Assembly: GCA_022866015.1 (NCBI GenBank)
Contig: JALHTX010000323.1
Span: 1 to 5,688, forward strand
Reading direction: 5' to 3'
DNA length: 5,688 nt
DNA from: Thermoplasmatota archaeon
Lineage (GTDB): Archaea; Thermoplasmatota; E2; DHVEG-1
The notes under the pieces were generated by a model. That model did no database searches and had not been told where the DNA came from. It worked only from the letters and a program-made list of their open reading frames with translations. Below are positions 1 through 5,284 of the stretch, piece after piece (the stretch's first letter is position 1; every line of letters starts with the position of its first letter). The position numbers and the translations under genes were made by a program.

Positions 1-7
1 CATCAGG

Positions 8-37
8 ATTTTCTGTTTCGTTTATACAACAGAAAAT
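8..37. repeat. Perfect 10-bp inverted repeat with 10-base spacer
   Basis: The left arm ATTTTCTGTT (8-17) is the exact reverse complement of AACAGAAAAT (28-37). As RNA or single-stranded DNA it would form a 10-bp, A/T-rich hairpin. It may belong to the 3' end of an upstream transcript, to the end of an insertion sequence, or to a protein-binding site. The window does not extend far enough left to choose. Confidence 0.8.
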
Positions 38-163
38 ACTACTTATAAGAGAATACTTGATTTTTTACCAGTATTTTGGTATTCAAATCCCTTACCCTGC
101 ACTTTTTATACTAATTTCATTTCAACGTTACTACACTCCCGTTTTCTCTATATTAAAATTAAG

Positions 164-179
164 CCTACTCCTCGGTAGG
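164..179. repeat. Small hairpin CCTAC/GTAGG
   Basis: CCTAC (164-168) pairs with GTAGG (175-179). G163-T180 and T169-G174 wobbles would extend the stem to 7 pairs with a 4-base loop. It lies just upstream of the TATA-like box of the DUF63 gene, so it could be an operator half-site pair or the end of an upstream transcript. The role is unknown. Confidence 0.5.
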
Positions 180-183
180 TGAA

Positions 184-194
184 TTAATATATTA
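184..194 (+). promoter_or_regulatory. TATA-like box of the DUF63-lipA operon
   Basis: TTAATATATTA is A/T-only and close to the archaeal TATA box. Its centre is near 189, which predicts a transcription start near 215, about 7 bases before the ATG at 222. There is no clear Shine-Dalgarno sequence before that ATG, in keeping with a nearly leaderless transcript. Confidence 0.45.
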
Positions 195-221
195 TTTTTT
201 CCTTTCAGTTAAAGAAAACAT

Positions 222-1268
222 ATGAAAATTTTTAATATTATCTGGAATAATAAAAATAAAATACTTTTGTATTTTCTTATTTTAGTTGTGATTATTTGTA
301 TAACAGGGATTTCTATGTTTCCTCGTATTTTTTATGATAATTGGATTTGGAAGTATTATTGGGGTCCTGTAGTTGCAGATTCGCTTAATTCAGATCATGG
401 TACTGCTATTTTTAATGGTATAGAAGCAAGTGAAGGATATACAATGATTTCAGAACTTACTTATGGAATTATCTTGATTATTGCCTTGTATTATATTTAT
501 CTTCTTCTTAAAAAACTTAACATCAAAGTTGATTGGCGTTTTGCACTGGCTCTTATGCCTTTTATTTTGTTTGGTCCAGTGACTCGTGTTTTAGAAGACA
601 CAGTTTATTTTGATAAACCTTGGGTCTATTTATTTATTTCACCCTTTATTTACCTATTGATAGCTTTTTTTGCAATTTTATTTTTAATTCTTGGGCATTA
701 TCTTGAAAATAAACTTAAACTATCTAAAATAACTGTAAACAAGGTTTTATTTGTTGGAGGATTGTTTTTTTTAATTCCTACTCTTATTCCTATCGCTAAT
801 TGGATTCTTGGGAATCGTTGGGATAGCACTAATGGTGTTAGCTTTGATGTTTTTTTAATTGTTTTAGGAATTGTTTCAATAGTTGTTTCTCTGGTCTATT
901 TTATAGCTAATTATTTTAAAGGAAAAGAAAAAATTGTTGTTTACAAAAATCCTTTGAATCTTGCAATGCTAGGTGGCCATCTGATAGATGGTCTTACAAG
1001 TTATATTAGTATTAAAGATCCTTTTTCTATGGGTCTTTTTTATGCTGAGAAACATCCTGCTTCTAATTTTTTATTAGAAGTTTGGGGTCCATTATTTCCA
1101 ATTGTTAAGTTTATGTTGATTATTTTTGTAATTTATGTTTTTGATGTTTTGTACAAAGATGAACTTAAAGAACATATAACCCTTGTCAATCTTCTCAAGA
1201 TTGGCATATTAATACTTGGTTTTTCACCAGGTCTTCGTGATCTTTTACGTGTAACTATGGGAGTATAA
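222..1268 (+). CDS. DUF63 family integral membrane protein
   Basis: This is a 348-residue polytopic membrane protein. The family is found in archaea and has no established biochemical role. About eight hydrophobic segments can be seen, near residues 13-34, 79-97, 107-120 (weak), 135-158, 174-194, 207-231, 289-309 and 322-337. Family-type motifs are YYWGPVVAD at 45-53, GPVTRVLED at 118-126, GGHLIDGLTSYIS at 251-263, the EKHP...E..GP block at 276-290, and a C-terminal SPGLRDLLR at 335-343. The conserved His, Asp, Glu and Arg in or beside membrane segments suggest a catalytic or transport role, but this is not known. All six arginines are encoded by CGT. The stop lies 5 bases before lipA, so the two are probably co-transcribed. 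Length is normal for the family. The start is chosen because a TATA-like box sits about 30 bases upstream. Confidence 0.88.
   Translation: MKIFNIIWNNKNKILLYFLILVVIICITGISMFPRIFYDNWIWKYYWGPVVADSLNSDHGTAIFNGIEASEGYTMISELTYGIILIIALYYIYLLLKKLNIKVDWRFALALMPFILFGPVTRVLEDTVYFDKPWVYLFISPFIYLLIAFFAILFLILGHYLENKLKLSKITVNKVLFVGGLFFLIPTLIPIANWILGNRWDSTNGVSFDVFLIVLGIVSIVVSLVYFIANYFKGKEKIVVYKNPLNLAMLGGHLIDGLTSYISIKDPFSMGLFYAEKHPASNFLLEVWGPLFPIVKFMLIIFVIYVFDVLYKDELKEHITLVNLLKIGILILGFSPGLRDLLRVTMGV
1260..1263 (+). promoter_or_regulatory. Ribosome binding site of lipA
   Basis: GGAG lies inside the last codons of the DUF63 gene, 10 bases before the lipA ATG at 1274. It supports that start and translation from a shared mRNA. 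Confidence 0.45.
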
Positions 1269-1273
1269 TATTT

Positions 1274-2119
1274 ATGCGTCGTCATCCTGATTGGTTAAAA
1301 GTTGATATTCCTGGTGGAAGAAATTTTGTTAAAATTAAATCTCTTTTGCGTAGTGCTAAGCTTCATACTATCTGTGAGGAGGCAAAGTGTCCTAATTTAG
1401 CTGAGTGTTTTGGAAGTGGCACGGCAGTTTTTCTTATTCTAGGAAATGTTTGTACTCGTAATTGCCGGTATTGTAATGTTTCTCATGGAAAACCAGGTAT
1501 TTTAAACCCTACTGAGCCAGAAGATCTTGCAGATAGTGTAAAAAAACTAGGTTTGAAGTACGTAGTTATTACTTCTGTTACAAGAGATGATTTATCAGAT
1601 GGTGGGGCTAGTGTTTTTGCAGAGACGATAAGCAAGGTTAAACATTTGAATCCTGGTTGTATGGTTGAGGTTTTGATTGCTGATTTTAAAGGCAATATCT
1701 CTGCTTTAAAATCTGTTGTTGACTCAGATCCTGATGTTGTTAATCATAATATCGAGGTTGTAAAAGAGTTATTTTCTGATATCCGACCTGAAGGGGATTA
1801 TAAAATAAGTTTAAAGGTGCTTTCAAATATTAAAAAATTAAAAAGTAATATTAAATCTAAATCTGGTTTTATGGTTGGCATCGGAGAAACATCTGATCAG
1901 ATACTTAACACTATGAAAGATTTAAAAAAATCAGATGTTGATTTTCTAACTATTGGTCAATATCTACAACCTACAAAAAAGCATGCTAGTATTAGGAAAT
2001 ATTATACTCCAGCTGAGTTTAAAGAATTTATTAAAATTGGTTTAGATCTTGGTTTTAAACATGTTGAATCTGGTCCTTTGGTACGTAGTTCGTATCATGC
2101 AGCTAATGTTTTTTGTTAA
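1274..2119 (+). CDS. lipA: Lipoyl synthase (radical SAM)
   Basis: LipA inserts two sulfur atoms into the octanoyl chain on lipoyl domains (E2 of 2-oxoacid dehydrogenases, GcvH), completing lipoate in place. At 281 residues it is full length, slightly short for the family. The auxiliary [4Fe-4S] cluster motif CX4CX5C is present as C34, C39 and C45. The radical SAM motif CX3CX2C is C60, C64 and C67, inside CTRNCRYC. The C-terminal RSSYHA at 271-276 supplies the serine that ligates the auxiliary cluster in studied LipA enzymes. TSVTRDDLSDGGA at 100-112 and VVNHNIE at 155-161 are also family-typical. All key residues are intact, so the enzyme should be active. It follows the DUF63 gene by 5 bases. 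Many archaea instead use the two-subunit LipS1/LipS2 system, so a bacterial-type LipA is informative about this host. Confidence 0.97.
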   Translation: MRRHPDWLKVDIPGGRNFVKIKSLLRSAKLHTICEEAKCPNLAECFGSGTAVFLILGNVCTRNCRYCNVSHGKPGILNPTEPEDLADSVKKLGLKYVVITSVTRDDLSDGGASVFAETISKVKHLNPGCMVEVLIADFKGNISALKSVVDSDPDVVNHNIEVVKELFSDIRPEGDYKISLKVLSNIKKLKSNIKSKSGFMVGIGETSDQILNTMKDLKKSDVDFLTIGQYLQPTKKHASIRKYYTPAEFKEFIKIGLDLGFKHVESGPLVRSSYHAANVFC

Positions 2120-2188
2120 ACAAATTTAAAAACCTGTTTTTAATTCTGTTTCTAGATGAATTCTAAATCAGTATTTTAAACATGTTTA
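2116..2188. repeat. Two near-identical palindromic sequences 60 bases apart
   Basis: TTAAACAAATTTA (2116-2128) and TTAAACATGTTTA (2176-2188) agree at 11 of 13 positions. The second contains the perfect 12-bp palindrome TAAACATGTTTA (2177-2188). The first overlaps the lipA stop and is also part of a hyphenated palindrome, TTTGTT-A-AACAAA (2112-2124). Lying between the last host gene and the integrase, they could be recombinase arm sites, attachment-core remnants or operators. A/T-rich chance similarity is possible. Confidence 0.4.
2137..2141 (+). terminator. Oligo-T terminator candidate after lipA
   Basis: A run of five T (2137-2141), followed by TCTGTTTCT, lies about 18 bases after the lipA stop. 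Archaeal RNA polymerase commonly ends transcription at oligo-T without needing a hairpin. The signal is short and the region is T-rich, so support is modest. Confidence 0.35.
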
Positions 2189-2192
2189 CAAC

Positions 2193-2210
2193 CGAAAATT
2201 ATTTTAATTA
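2193..2210 (+). promoter_or_regulatory. BRE/TATA-like promoter of the integrase gene
   Basis: A purine-rich CGAAAA (2193-2198), resembling a BRE, is followed by TTTTAATTA (2202-2210), resembling a TATA box. The predicted transcription start is at about 2232-2236, right at the ATG at 2237. No Shine-Dalgarno sequence precedes that ATG. The integrase mRNA is therefore predicted to be leaderless. Confidence 0.45.
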
Positions 2211-2236
2211 ATACTTCATACTACTTATCAGTCATT

Positions 2237-3400
2237 ATGTCAAGAAAGCCGATTGAGAAATATGAAGTCGTAGAGAATTTTTTAAAGAAAATAACTAAAA
2301 AGCCAGGTACTAGATCAACATACAGATCCTTTTTAAATAGATACTTCAAGGAACTAGGGATAACTGATCAGACCAACTATTTTACTTCCGGAAGGGATTA
2401 TGTAAAGGATATTGAAAAGGTTGTCATTGCTATAGAGAACATACCGGACAAAACACAACAAACCATGTTATCATGTGTAAAGCGATTCATGGAGAAAAAC
2501 GAGATAGAAATAAAGCCTAATCAGTGGGATGAGTGGATTACTAGAAACGACATTGGTAGGCCTCAGGCTGTGACCGATGACAAGATTCCTACAAATAACG
2601 ATTTAAAAACGCTATTAGAGTATGCTGTAGACATAAAAACCAGAGCTTTAACCATATTTCTAGCATCTACAGGGCTACGAATTGGCGAAGCATTACAGAT
2701 AACAATTCCAATGCTGAACGCTGACTGGAAAAACAACCATATACGATTATCCGCGGATATTTCAAAAACACATAGGATAAGGCATGTTTTTTATACAGAT
2801 GAGTGTAGGGAAGTTTTGGAAAACTGGCTAAAAGTAAGGGATAAATTCATCGAGGGAAAATACAACAAGTCGGTATTCGCAAGGGAAAATAAAAGGGTAA
2901 CAGACAACAGGCTATTCCCATTTGCAAAAGATAACGCATTAAAAACTTGGAATAGGCTTTTAGAGAGAGCAGGCTCGCCATACAATGAGAAAGACAGCAA
3001 TCCCAAATTAAAGGATGCAAGATACAAATTCCACATACATACCATACGCAAACACTGGTTCAGCTCCATGCTGAACTCTGGAATGAAAGAGAATTTTGTA
3101 AATTATATCGGTGGTCACGAATCACTTTTAAAATCTCTTTATTCTGACTTGGAATATCAACAAGAACTATTAAAAAAGAATTATGACGAACATTCCAACT
3201 CCCTATTGATATTTGAATCACAACCAGATCTCACAGGTGTAAACAAACAAATAGAAGTGTTACAGAAAGATAAAGAACAGATGCAAAAAACAATAGAAGA
3301 AATGAAAGCGCAAATATTAGAACTCAGACTTGAAAAACTTGAAAAACAGAATGGAATAAAATCTTCGGTGCGTGATAAAACAAATTTTTATAATAAGTAA
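2237..3400 (+). CDS. Tyrosine recombinase/integrase, archaeal type
   Basis: This 387-residue enzyme would cut and rejoin DNA at attachment sites to integrate or excise the element. An N-terminal SAM-like core-binding domain spans about 5-105 and the catalytic domain about 115-330. All catalytic residues can be placed: R148 in TGLRIGEA, K177 in ISKTHRIRHV, H268 and R271 in HTIR, H294 in GGH, and the nucleophile Y302, eight residues after H294 as is usual. Residues 335-370 are charged and heptad-like and probably form a coiled coil for multimer contacts. The gene is intact, unlike SSV-type integrase genes, which are split on integration. Of 24 arginines, 19 are AGA/AGG, against CGT-dominated host genes upstream, which points to acquisition. 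It could be an element's own integrase or a stranded one. Its 3' end overlaps the opposing gene by 13 bases. Confidence 0.94.
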   Translation: MSRKPIEKYEVVENFLKKITKKPGTRSTYRSFLNRYFKELGITDQTNYFTSGRDYVKDIEKVVIAIENIPDKTQQTMLSCVKRFMEKNEIEIKPNQWDEWITRNDIGRPQAVTDDKIPTNNDLKTLLEYAVDIKTRALTIFLASTGLRIGEALQITIPMLNADWKNNHIRLSADISKTHRIRHVFYTDECREVLENWLKVRDKFIEGKYNKSVFARENKRVTDNRLFPFAKDNALKTWNRLLERAGSPYNEKDSNPKLKDARYKFHIHTIRKHWFSSMLNSGMKENFVNYIGGHESLLKSLYSDLEYQQELLKKNYDEHSNSLLIFESQPDLTGVNKQIEVLQKDKEQMQKTIEEMKAQILELRLEKLEKQNGIKSSVRDKTNFYNK

Positions 3401-4797
3401 AAAAGTTTAGCCCAATTTTTTAAATTATTATATATTTCATTTTTGTTAAATTTTATATATTTACCAACATTTTCGTATTTAATTTTATTAACAACTATTT
3501 CATCATTAGCCAAAAAATCTCCAATTGTATTATATTTATCAAAGAAGTGCATGTCATCAAAAAATGATAATTTCTCTTGTGCGGGTTGTATATTGGTTTT
3601 TTCAATTATTTTTATAAAATGTTTTTGATGAAAAACTTGTGAAATGTTATTAACAATATAACTATGCTCCTGTTTTTCTTCAATCAATGGCACAATTTCA
3701 TCAAATTTAATTACAGATCGAAATCTAGTGAAAAAATTCTCGTCCTTTATCTTCTTTGCAAGTTTATCTAAATCAGACAGGTTTTTACAGGATTTAAACT
3801 TAGAAATATATTTATCTGAAAAAAGTAATGATTCAGCTCCTAAAAATGTGTCAGTTTGTTCTCCGATGATGATGTAACTTGAAAATGCAGAAGTAAAATC
3901 GCAAAATATTTCTCCAATGAAACTATGAAGATTAAGAACATTGTCATGGTTTTTTGATAGTTGTTGAACAGCTTCTTTATCTAAATTATATTTCTTTTGA
4001 ATAAATTTTTTAGCTGCAGTGATGATTATTTTATAATAGGTTACTCCAGGCTCAAGATATCTAAATTCTTCCTTTGAACTTTCTTCTATTCGGCTAAAAT
4101 CATATCCATGAAAATGTAGTTTCACTGCAAAATCTGAGATAATACAAATATAGAAATATTCCTTAAACGCATCATCAAAACCGAAGTTATCTATAACCTT
4201 GATGCAGATATCCGCTGCTTTTCTTTTTCCAAACTCAATAAATATATCCGAAATTTCATTTAATTTCCTTCTTATTTCTTTGGATATATTATTTAATTTA
4301 TCAATATCTTCTATTGTAATGATAGGATTTAAACTACTAATACATTTATTTGGAAAACAAAAAAACAAATTAGAATCAGTAGTTATAATATTATCAACAC
4401 TTGTATTTATAATACAATCTTTATGCCAAATCTTCAATGGTTCCGATAAATATTTTTTACTTAGTCTATAAAATGATTTAGGTTTACCTTTTTGTTGATC
4501 CTCTAGTCTCTTGTCTAATATCCCATATTCAACCATTTCTTTTAAATCTCTACTTAATTCTTCATCAGTTTCATAAAGCGTTTTAGGTTTTTTTTTATAT
4601 TTTATTTTTGTTTCACGGTCAAAATAATGGAATTCGTTTTTTTCTCTATATATTAAATCACTATATTTATTTACAAATTCTTTTCTCAAAACACAGAACT
4701 GAACCTCTTTTAATAGATCATCTTTCCAGTAAAATAGTATTTTTTGCACCTTATCTTTTTTTAATATTTTATTAGCAGATCTCATAGTAACTAACAT
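3388..4797 (-). CDS. Unrecognised 469-residue protein with N-terminal winged-helix-like region
   Basis: I do not recognise the family. Residues about 70-117 look like a winged helix-turn-helix. TDEELSRDLKEMVEYGIL (77-94) fits the recognition helix and following turn. KGKPKSFYRLSKKY (103-116) fits the wing hairpin and resembles the GRPRKYYRLT-type wing of PadR/MarR-like regulators. The rest is lysine-rich and mostly helical by appearance, with helical segments near 162-200 and 335-352, and no catalytic motif I can name. There is no signal peptide or convincing membrane segment. A role as a DNA-binding regulator or maintenance protein of the element is inference. The start at 4797 is chosen because a TATA-like box lies about 25 bases upstream, predicting a leaderless mRNA; Met5 is an alternative. 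It is divergent from the RHH gene and convergent with the integrase gene. Confidence 0.8.
   Translation of the reverse strand: MLVTMRSANKILKKDKVQKILFYWKDDLLKEVQFCVLRKEFVNKYSDLIYREKNEFHYFDRETKIKYKKKPKTLYETDEELSRDLKEMVEYGILDKRLEDQQKGKPKSFYRLSKKYLSEPLKIWHKDCIINTSVDNIITTDSNLFFCFPNKCISSLNPIITIEDIDKLNNISKEIRRKLNEISDIFIEFGKRKAADICIKVIDNFGFDDAFKEYFYICIISDFAVKLHFHGYDFSRIEESSKEEFRYLEPGVTYYKIIITAAKKFIQKKYNLDKEAVQQLSKNHDNVLNLHSFIGEIFCDFTSAFSSYIIIGEQTDTFLGAESLLFSDKYISKFKSCKNLSDLDKLAKKIKDENFFTRFRSVIKFDEIVPLIEEKQEHSYIVNNISQVFHQKHFIKIIEKTNIQPAQEKLSFFDDMHFFDKYNTIGDFLANDEIVVNKIKYENVGKYIKFNKNEIYNNLKNWAKLFYLL
3416..3421 (+). terminator. Oligo-T terminator candidate after the integrase gene
   Basis: Six T in a row lie 16 bases beyond the integrase stop, inside the 3' part of the opposing gene. 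This fits archaeal oligo-T termination, but the area is A/T-rich throughout and weak matches are expected. Confidence 0.3.
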
Positions 4798-4812
4798 ATT
4801 TGATAGTTAGTT
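4789..4812. promoter_or_regulatory. Dyad over the start of the 469-residue gene (candidate operator)
   Basis: AACTAAC (4789-4795) and GTTAGTT (4806-4812) are exact reverse complements separated by 10 bases. The dyad covers the start codon and the predicted transcription start of the leftward gene. A dimeric regulator bound here would block that promoter. Either the winged-helix-like protein (autoregulation) or the neighbouring RHH protein is a candidate ligand. Confidence 0.5.
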
Positions 4813-4816
4813 GGAC

Positions 4817-4828
4817 TTTTTATAAATT
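4817..4828. promoter_or_regulatory. Strand-symmetric TATA-like box between divergent genes
   Basis: TTTTTATAAATT reads as a good archaeal TATA box on both strands. Leftward, its centre near 4822 predicts a transcript starting at about 4796, at the ATG of the 469-residue gene. Rightward, it predicts a start near 4848, about 12 bases before the RHH gene at 4860. With only 62 bases between the genes, the two promoters must share or compete for this site. Confidence 0.5.
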
Positions 4829-4845
4829 GTGTGACTACTGAATAT

Positions 4846-4849
4846 GGAG
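4846..4849 (+). promoter_or_regulatory. Ribosome binding site of the RHH gene
   Basis: GGAG lies 10 bases before the ATG at 4860 and decides that start over the ATG at 4843, which leads only to a 14-codon frame. It sits almost at the predicted 5' end of the transcript, so the true transcription start may be a little further upstream. Confidence 0.5.
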
Positions 4850-4859
4850 CAATTAAAAA

Positions 4860-5024
4860 ATGAACAAAAATCAAACATTCAGTATTGATTCTCAGACATC
4901 AAAAAAAATTGAATATTTAGCAAAAAAATATCATATATCCAAGTCAAGTCTTATTCGTATTCTTATCTGGAATTTTAAACAAAATTTGATTAATGAAGGA
5001 GAAAATAATCATGGATTGGGATAA
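4860..5024 (+). CDS. Small ribbon-helix-helix DNA-binding protein
   Basis: The translation has 54 residues. QTFSID (5-10) fits the N-terminal beta strand that enters the DNA major groove. SQTSKKIEYLAKKYH (11-25) fits helix A. ISKSSLIRILIWNFKQNL (26-43) fits the turn and helix B, with the typical small/Ser-Lys-Ser-x-Leu-Ile-Arg pattern of the MetJ/Arc/CopG superfamily. Such proteins bind operators as dimers and usually repress their own operon. The short polar tail carries the ribosome site and start of the next gene, which overlaps by 14 bases in another frame. It is divergent from the 469-residue gene, an arrangement common for paired regulators of plasmids and viruses. Copy control or lytic/lysogenic-type switching is possible but unproven. 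Confidence 0.85.
   Translation: MNKNQTFSIDSQTSKKIEYLAKKYHISKSSLIRILIWNFKQNLINEGENNHGLG
4995..5001 (+). promoter_or_regulatory. Strong ribosome binding site inside the RHH gene
   Basis: GAAGGAG lies 9 bases before the ATG at 5011, within the RHH coding sequence. It is the main evidence that the overlapping 37-residue frame is translated. Confidence 0.55.
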
Positions 5025-5124
5025 ATTTCCTAGATGTAAAAAATTTTTAGAAGAAAAAAAAATTACTTTAGACCAAGCACTAGCTTGGACTGAAAAAGAA
5101 CTGGAAAAACGGGGGATTTTATGA
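5011..5124 (+). CDS. Hypothetical 37-residue protein
   Basis: The family is not recognised. The product is short, charged and tryptophan-containing: it begins MDWDKF, has a predicted helix from about residue 18 to 34 (TLDQALAWTEKELEKR) and ends in GIL. It begins 14 bases before the RHH stop in a different frame and has a GAAGGAG ribosome site at good spacing, so it is probably translated in coupling with the RHH gene. By position it might be a partner or antagonist of the RHH protein, as small second genes in such pairs often are, but nothing in the sequence proves this. No cysteine cluster, signal peptide or membrane segment is present. Confidence 0.58.
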   Translation: MDWDKFPRCKKFLEEKKITLDQALAWTEKELEKRGIL

Positions 5125-5153
5125 TCATTTAATAGTCATCTGGTGATAAATAG

Positions 5154-5237
5154 ATGTGCAGCAAGGGTTACAATACAAAATCGTTGCACATTCAAAGTAT
5201 TAAGTCACCATTTTTGACAAGTGTTCTACTAGGGTAA
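5154..5237 (+). CDS. Possible 27-residue leader peptide
   Basis: The ATG at 5154 opens a 27-codon frame (MCSKGYNTKS... ending LLG, then TAA). Its only support is an excellent anti-16S match, GGTGAT at 5142-5147, 6 bases upstream. The sequence resembles nothing known and has no domain. The same GGTGA forms one arm of a stem with TCACCA inside this frame, so initiation could be modulated by folding. The frame may equally be accidental within a structured non-coding stretch. Confidence 0.27.
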   Translation: MCSKGYNTKSLHIQSIKSPFLTSVLLG

Positions 5238-5273
5238 CACTTCGCTAAAAACAGAACCCTGGAGAAAATAAAA

Positions 5274-5278
5274 GGTGA
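5274..5278 (+). promoter_or_regulatory. Ribosome binding site of the 39-residue gene
   Basis: GGTGA lies 6 bases before the ATG at 5285. It matches the core of the archaeal Shine-Dalgarno consensus and supports that short frame being translated. Confidence 0.5.
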
Positions 5279-5284
5279 AATATA

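Larger units (their letters stand above)
1..221. other. Upstream non-coding or unrecognised stretch
   Basis: No recognisable gene is seen. On the plus strand, frame 2 is open from the edge to a TAG at 176-178 and frame 3 is open from the edge to a TGA at 180-182. One of them could be the 3' end of a gene that starts outside the window, but neither translation resembles a family I know and they cannot easily both be real. The minus strand is broken by stops in all frames. The strand is pyrimidine-rich, unlike the coding strand of the following genes. The stretch contains several potential hairpins (8-37, 66-81, 164-179) and ends in the promoter of the first gene. Confidence 0.6.
5125..5284. 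other. 160-base structured stretch between small genes
   Basis: No substantial gene is seen. The stretch holds several exact stems: TGGTGA (5141-5146) with TCACCA (5205-5210); nested inside it TGTGCA (5155-5160) with TGCACA (5185-5190), extendable to about 10 pairs with wobbles; and AAGTGTT (5219-5225) with AACACTT (5236-5242). AGGGTT in the loop of the inner stem (5164-5169) is complementary to AACCCT (5255-5260) and could form a pseudoknot. This might be a structured leader for the 5285 gene, a small RNA, or a protein-binding or replication region. Confidence 0.5.

Noticed and set aside
82..89. TTCAAATC, like a tRNA T-loop
   Set aside because: The flanking bases do not form the T stem (an A precedes it instead of G), and no acceptor or anticodon arms can be built on either side.
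1483..1695. Minus-strand open frame of 70 codons
   Set aside because: It lies wholly within lipA, whose plus-strand translation has every family motif; the opposite frame is a by-product.
10..2152. Shared 9-mer TTCTGTTTC at 11-19 and 2144-2152 as a possible direct repeat bracketing the host operon
   Set aside because: Nine bases of T-rich sequence are expected to recur by chance, and the flanks do not match.
2120..2236. tRNA attachment site beside the integrase
   Set aside because: Archaeal integrases often target tRNA genes, but no T-arm, acceptor stem or cloverleaf can be made here on either strand.
2791..3069. Minus-strand open frame of 92 codons
   Set aside because: It is antisense to the catalytic half of the integrase gene, which is clearly the real coding strand.
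2237..3400. SSV-type integrase fragment
   Set aside because: SSV-type genes are split in two by integration; this gene is uninterrupted and has all catalytic residues.
3443..3628. Plus-strand open frame of 61 codons
   Set aside because: It is antisense to the 469-residue gene; hydrophobic composition is expected opposite a lysine-rich, A-rich gene.
4199..4471. Plus-strand open frame of 90 codons
   Set aside because: It is again antisense to the 469-residue gene, with no ribosome site and no recognisable motif.
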